This document shows positions 28,893-31,334 of a stretch of DNA of 31,334 bases, one piece after another. The stretch spans positions 1-31,334 of IMG/VR virus record IMGVR_UViG_3300017951_002381; one strand, given 5' to 3'. The stretch's first letter is position 1, and the number at the start of each line of letters is the position of its first letter. Made by a program: the position numbers and the translations under genes. The notes beneath the pieces were generated by a model. That model worked only from the letters and a program-made list of their open reading frames with translations. It was not told the origin of the DNA and did no database searches. The stretch comes from a virus.

Positions 28893-30107
28893 TTAGAATT
28901 GGTCCTCTTCCGTTGACCCTGCAAACGCCGCTGTCGAACCGCTTCCAAGCGCCGTTGTAATCGCGTCGAAATAGGACACTCCGACTTCTTTTTGGTGTTT
29001 GGTACTGGTGTACCCATATTGTTCTGCATGGAATTCTGCCTCTTGCAAATCCGCGTATGCCAACATGCCGTCACTTTTGTATTGACGGGCGAAGTTAAAC
29101 ACCGACAGATTCGTTGAATGAAATCCCCCTAATGTAATGAACTGGAACACAAATCCCATCTTGGCCAGTTCCCCTTGAAACTCACGTAACTCTTTGTTAC
29201 TTGGAATCGACTTCCTCCAGTTGAACGATGGTGAACAGTTATACGCTAACATCGCATCTGGAACCGCACCCTTCACTGCGTCTGCGAAACGCTTCGCTTC
29301 TTTCAGACATGGTTTGGATGTCTCACACCAAACAAGATCCGCGTACTCTGCGTATACTTGACCACGTTCACATCCATAGTCGAGACCCACCCCGTCTTTG
29401 ATCTTGAAGAATCCTTCGGGTGTTCTCTCTCCGGTGATAAACTTTCTGTCCAGTTCGTCTATATCAGATGAAAGTAACTTAGCAGACTCAGCATCAGTTC
29501 GAGCGATGACCACAGTATCAGTACCGGCAACATCACTAGCAAGACGGGCAGCATTAAGGTTACGCACAGCATTAGATACAGGTATAAGAACTTTTCCTCC
29601 CAAGTGACCGCATTTCTTTTCAGATGCGAGTTGATCCTCGAAATGGACTGCCGCAGCTCCTGCATCGATAAGGTTTTTCGCAAGTTCGTAGGCATTTAAA
29701 ACTCCTCCGAATCCTGCTTCAGCGTCGGCGATGATGGGAGCGTACCTAAACCCCCTTCCAGACTCCAAATAGGAGATTTGGTCTTGACGTTTAAATGCAT
29801 TATTGATAGAGCGCACAACGTCAGGAACGCTATTGACAGCATAAAGGGACTGATCCGGATAAACGTCTTGAGTAGAGTTTGCCGCCGCGGCGACTTGCCA
29901 CCCCGAACAGTAGATTGCTTTGAGTCCCGCTTTAACGTGTTGGACTGCTTGTTGACCATTGTAAGCTCCAAAGGTATTGATATAAAGGTAATCACGAAAC
30001 ATGGCGCGTAGATTGTGCGCTTGGTCCCGTGCGAATTGATTTGTATAATGCCGCGACCCGCGAAGTTTTTCAACTACCTGCGGATCATAATCTCGTTTCT
30101 TTTTCAT
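28893..30107 (-). CDS. aceA: isocitrate lyase
   Basis: This 404-aa enzyme cleaves isocitrate to glyoxylate and succinate, the first step of the glyoxylate shunt. It aligns from memory with E. coli AceA along its full length: YCSGWQVAA (66-74), ADAEAGFGG (128-136), the catalytic loop KKCGHLGGK with Cys166 (164-172), NCSPSFNW, FQFITLGGFH and the terminal GSTEEDQF. It lacks only about 25 N-terminal residues of the E. coli protein. The ATG at 30107 has GGAGG 5 nt before it. No malate synthase is in the window, so glyoxylate would be used by host enzymes. It is intact and likely active. Confidence 0.96.
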   Translation of the reverse strand: MKKKRDYDPQVVEKLRGSRHYTNQFARDQAHNLRAMFRDYLYINTFGAYNGQQAVQHVKAGLKAIYCSGWQVAAAANSTQDVYPDQSLYAVNSVPDVVRSINNAFKRQDQISYLESGRGFRYAPIIADAEAGFGGVLNAYELAKNLIDAGAAAVHFEDQLASEKKCGHLGGKVLIPVSNAVRNLNAARLASDVAGTDTVVIARTDAESAKLLSSDIDELDRKFITGERTPEGFFKIKDGVGLDYGCERGQVYAEYADLVWCETSKPCLKEAKRFADAVKGAVPDAMLAYNCSPSFNWRKSIPSNKELREFQGELAKMGFVFQFITLGGFHSTNLSVFNFARQYKSDGMLAYADLQEAEFHAEQYGYTSTKHQKEVGVSYFDAITTALGSGSTAAFAGSTEEDQF

Positions 30108-30125
30108 AATCACCTCCCGATGATT

Positions 30126-30689
30126 TTAGTCCCATGACAAAGAGATGCGGCTCTTGCCACTCTCATCGAAACTATCTATACGAACGCCGCACTCTTCAAT
30201 TATAGACATAATCTCTTTGAAGTTTGCAACACCCGTTTTACTTCCGTCGAAACAGAAGTATGAGGAATTTTGTTGTTCAGGTGACTGACAGACGAAACCA
30301 CTGACCGATGTGTCGTACTGAGATGCATCAAAACCTTCTTCGATCTCACCCATACCACCACACTCCGGACAATCAATCCACTGTTCGGATTCTTCGTCGT
30401 CCGCATCATAGTCGGGGTTTTCGATCTCACACTCACCGTGACACTCGTAACACTCTTCACCTTCGAGATAGACCTCACAGTCTTGTGAATGATTGAAAAG
30501 AACCTTCGAGTAGTCGACATCGACCTCTTTGTCTTCATCTAGGTAGTCCGGTAGACAGGACCACGCACAACTCTGACAACATGGTTCGTTCCAACCAACG
30601 TACCAACCCTCTTCTTTTAAACGTTCTTGCATTTTTCGAAATGCGTTGGGACGCGGGGTAGTGCGTCCATCCTCTTTAATTGCTGTCAT
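30126..30689 (-). CDS. DnaJ-type zinc-knuckle acidic protein
   Basis: A 187-aa acidic protein. It has CCQSCAWSC near 38-46, and two CxxCxG-like knuckles (CYECHGEC near 80 and CPECGGMG near 107), the pattern of DnaJ Cys-rich zinc domains, but without a J domain. The C-terminal part (NFKEIMSIIEECGVRIDSFD) is a separate small fold. GAGG lies 7 nt before the ATG and ATGA couples it to the 73-aa gene. It may be a nucleic-acid or protein-binding zinc protein; no function is recognised. Confidence 0.75.
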   Translation of the reverse strand: MTAIKEDGRTTPRPNAFRKMQERLKEEGWYVGWNEPCCQSCAWSCLPDYLDEDKEVDVDYSKVLFNHSQDCEVYLEGEECYECHGECEIENPDYDADDEESEQWIDCPECGGMGEIEEGFDASQYDTSVSGFVCQSPEQQNSSYFCFDGSKTGVANFKEIMSIIEECGVRIDSFDESGKSRISLSWD

Positions 30690-30907
30690 AGCGATGCCTC
30701 AAATTTCATTCGGTGGAAGATGCGAGCATTCTTGATCAAGTCGACAGCGGGTAAACCATTGCTGTCGTAATAAAACTGTTGTTGGAACTCAGGGAAACGT
30801 TCCTCCGCAGCTTGAACGATGCGGAACTCCATTTCTTCGGGTGGAAAACCCTCTTCCTGAGTGACACTGAAGTCGTCGTAACCAGCGGACATAGTAATTA
30901 ATCTCAT
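30686..30907 (-). CDS. 73-aa hypothetical protein
   Basis: An acidic small protein (SAGYDDFSVTQEEGFPPEEM; FPEFQQQFYYDSNGLPAVDL). The ATG at 30907 overlaps the upstream stop as ATGA, which decides the start over a longer frame at 30931. No family recognised. Confidence 0.65.
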   Translation of the reverse strand: MRLITMSAGYDDFSVTQEEGFPPEEMEFRIVQAAEERFPEFQQQFYYDSNGLPAVDLIKNARIFHRMKFEASL

Positions 30908-31320
30908 TTCCAAAACATCTCCGTTAACCATTTCTCTTTTTCAAACGCCTCTTGTTCCCAAGGTTGTTGGTGGTAAGGTATCTTGCAACCACCACGAGGA
31001 CCATAGGGAATCTCTTGACGTGCCCAACGAGTCATTGTCTCGTTCAGTTCACCACGAATGAACTGCTTTGCGTGAACCAGTTCGTGTGCGATAGTGCTTG
31101 CGATCGCGTCGGGTTCTTGATCGGTGTTGATCAGAATACCAATCGTCTCTTCGTCAATCTTTTGACAATAACCCAACGTGTCAATCTTTTTCGTGAACCC
31201 AATCACGATGTCGATGTCACGTTTGAAAGCGCGAGGCAACAACTCGTTGATTACCTCGCAAGCAAAGTCTTCGTACATTTTACGATTCTTAACACGACCT
31301 TCGGTAAAGACATTAATCAT
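30904..31320 (-). CDS. SprT-like zinc metalloprotein
   Basis: This 138-aa protein has the zinc motif HELVH at 79-83 in ASTIAHELVHAKQFIRGEL and a C-terminal PWEQEAFEKE segment, as seen in SprT-like and related zincin domains. No second zinc-binding ribbon is obvious. SprT family members act in DNA-protein crosslink repair in other organisms; the role in phages is unknown. TAATG couples it to a gene running in from outside the window. Confidence 0.75.
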   Translation of the reverse strand: MINVFTEGRVKNRKMYEDFACEVINELLPRAFKRDIDIVIGFTKKIDTLGYCQKIDEETIGILINTDQEPDAIASTIAHELVHAKQFIRGELNETMTRWARQEIPYGPRGGCKIPYHQQPWEQEAFEKEKWLTEMFWK

Positions 31321-31334
31321 TATGCAGCTTCCAA
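31320..31334 (-). CDS. 3' end of a gene running in from outside the window
   Basis: The last codons read LEAA then TAA, sharing the A with the next ATG (TAATG). Only four residues are visible, so nothing can be said of the product. Confidence 0.4.
   Translation of the reverse strand: MEAA

Noticed and set aside
1-31334. tRNA genes, CRISPR arrays, insertion sequences or an integrase/attachment site
   Set aside because: Reading both strands I found no cloverleaf-like stretch with a CCA end, no regularly spaced repeats, and no transposase or integrase motifs. No gap exceeds 130 bp.
1-31334. The window as a bacterial chromosome fragment, given isocitrate lyase, cytochrome c, AOX and IscU
   Set aside because: Each metabolic gene is embedded among small phage-type genes on the same strand, often with stop/start overlaps, and T4-type late promoters occur across the window, so they are better read as phage-borne auxiliary genes.

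Overview
The window looks like part of the genome of a marine T4-superfamily tailed phage (myovirus-like). All 60-plus genes I can support lie on the minus strand and are tightly packed, with many ATGA or TAATG stop/start overlaps and no tRNA, rRNA, CRISPR array, insertion sequence or integrase. The phage assignment rests on T4-type late promoter boxes (TATAAATA) placed just upstream of gene starts, a class I ribonucleotide reductase pair, spanin-like lysis genes, proteins with T4-like capsid-targeting N-termini, and many small genes of unknown function. No terminase, portal or major capsid gene falls in the window. The host cannot be named; the auxiliary genes suggest an aerobic marine proteobacterium.

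Layout in the direction of transcription (high to low coordinates). (1) 31334-26681: a SprT-like metalloprotein gene, a zinc-knuckle protein, a full-length isocitrate lyase, a Cys-cluster protein, two overlapping lipoprotein genes, a secreted c-type cytochrome, small genes and an SNase-like nuclease. (2) 26226-20436: mostly small genes in four transcription units. Each unit starts at a sigma70-like promoter whose -10 box runs into the same 15-bp inverted repeat (AATTAC-N3-GTAATT). This is a probable early regulon, and it includes a short nucleotide-sugar dehydrogenase, a metzincin-motif protease, a DUF932-like protein and a (p)ppGpp-hydrolase-like HD protein. It closes with a strong intrinsic terminator at 20409-20387. 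(3) 20377-10933: late region with TATAAATA promoters. It holds a 460-aa unknown protein, an alternative oxidase, and a block of probable internal virion proteins. That block includes a nucleotidyltransferase fusion, a 618-aa modular protein whose modules are separated by repeated E-S-V-N-E-like motifs, and a His-rich EF-hand protein. (4) 10865-4214: a late promoter embedded in a 12-bp hairpin, a run of signal-peptide proteins, membrane/coiled-coil proteins, two conserved-looking phage proteins, and a lysis-like cluster (lipoprotein, i-spanin, o-spanin). (5) 4228-1: a consensus sigma70 promoter, NrdA fused to glutaredoxin, an FkbM methyltransferase, IscU, NrdB and a small zinc ribbon.

How the genes may work together (inference). 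The phage carries isocitrate lyase (glyoxylate shunt), alternative oxidase (cytochrome-independent quinol oxidation), a periplasmic cytochrome c and the Fe-S scaffold IscU, beside a diiron ribonucleotide reductase with its own fused reductant. Together these look like a set for re-routing central carbon flux, respiration and iron cofactor supply during infection. Its breadth is the most striking property of the window. The other strong signals are regulatory: the repeated promoter-operator family, the late promoter inside a hairpin (resembling the T4 gene e arrangement), and a late promoter whose predicted start coincides with an ATG.
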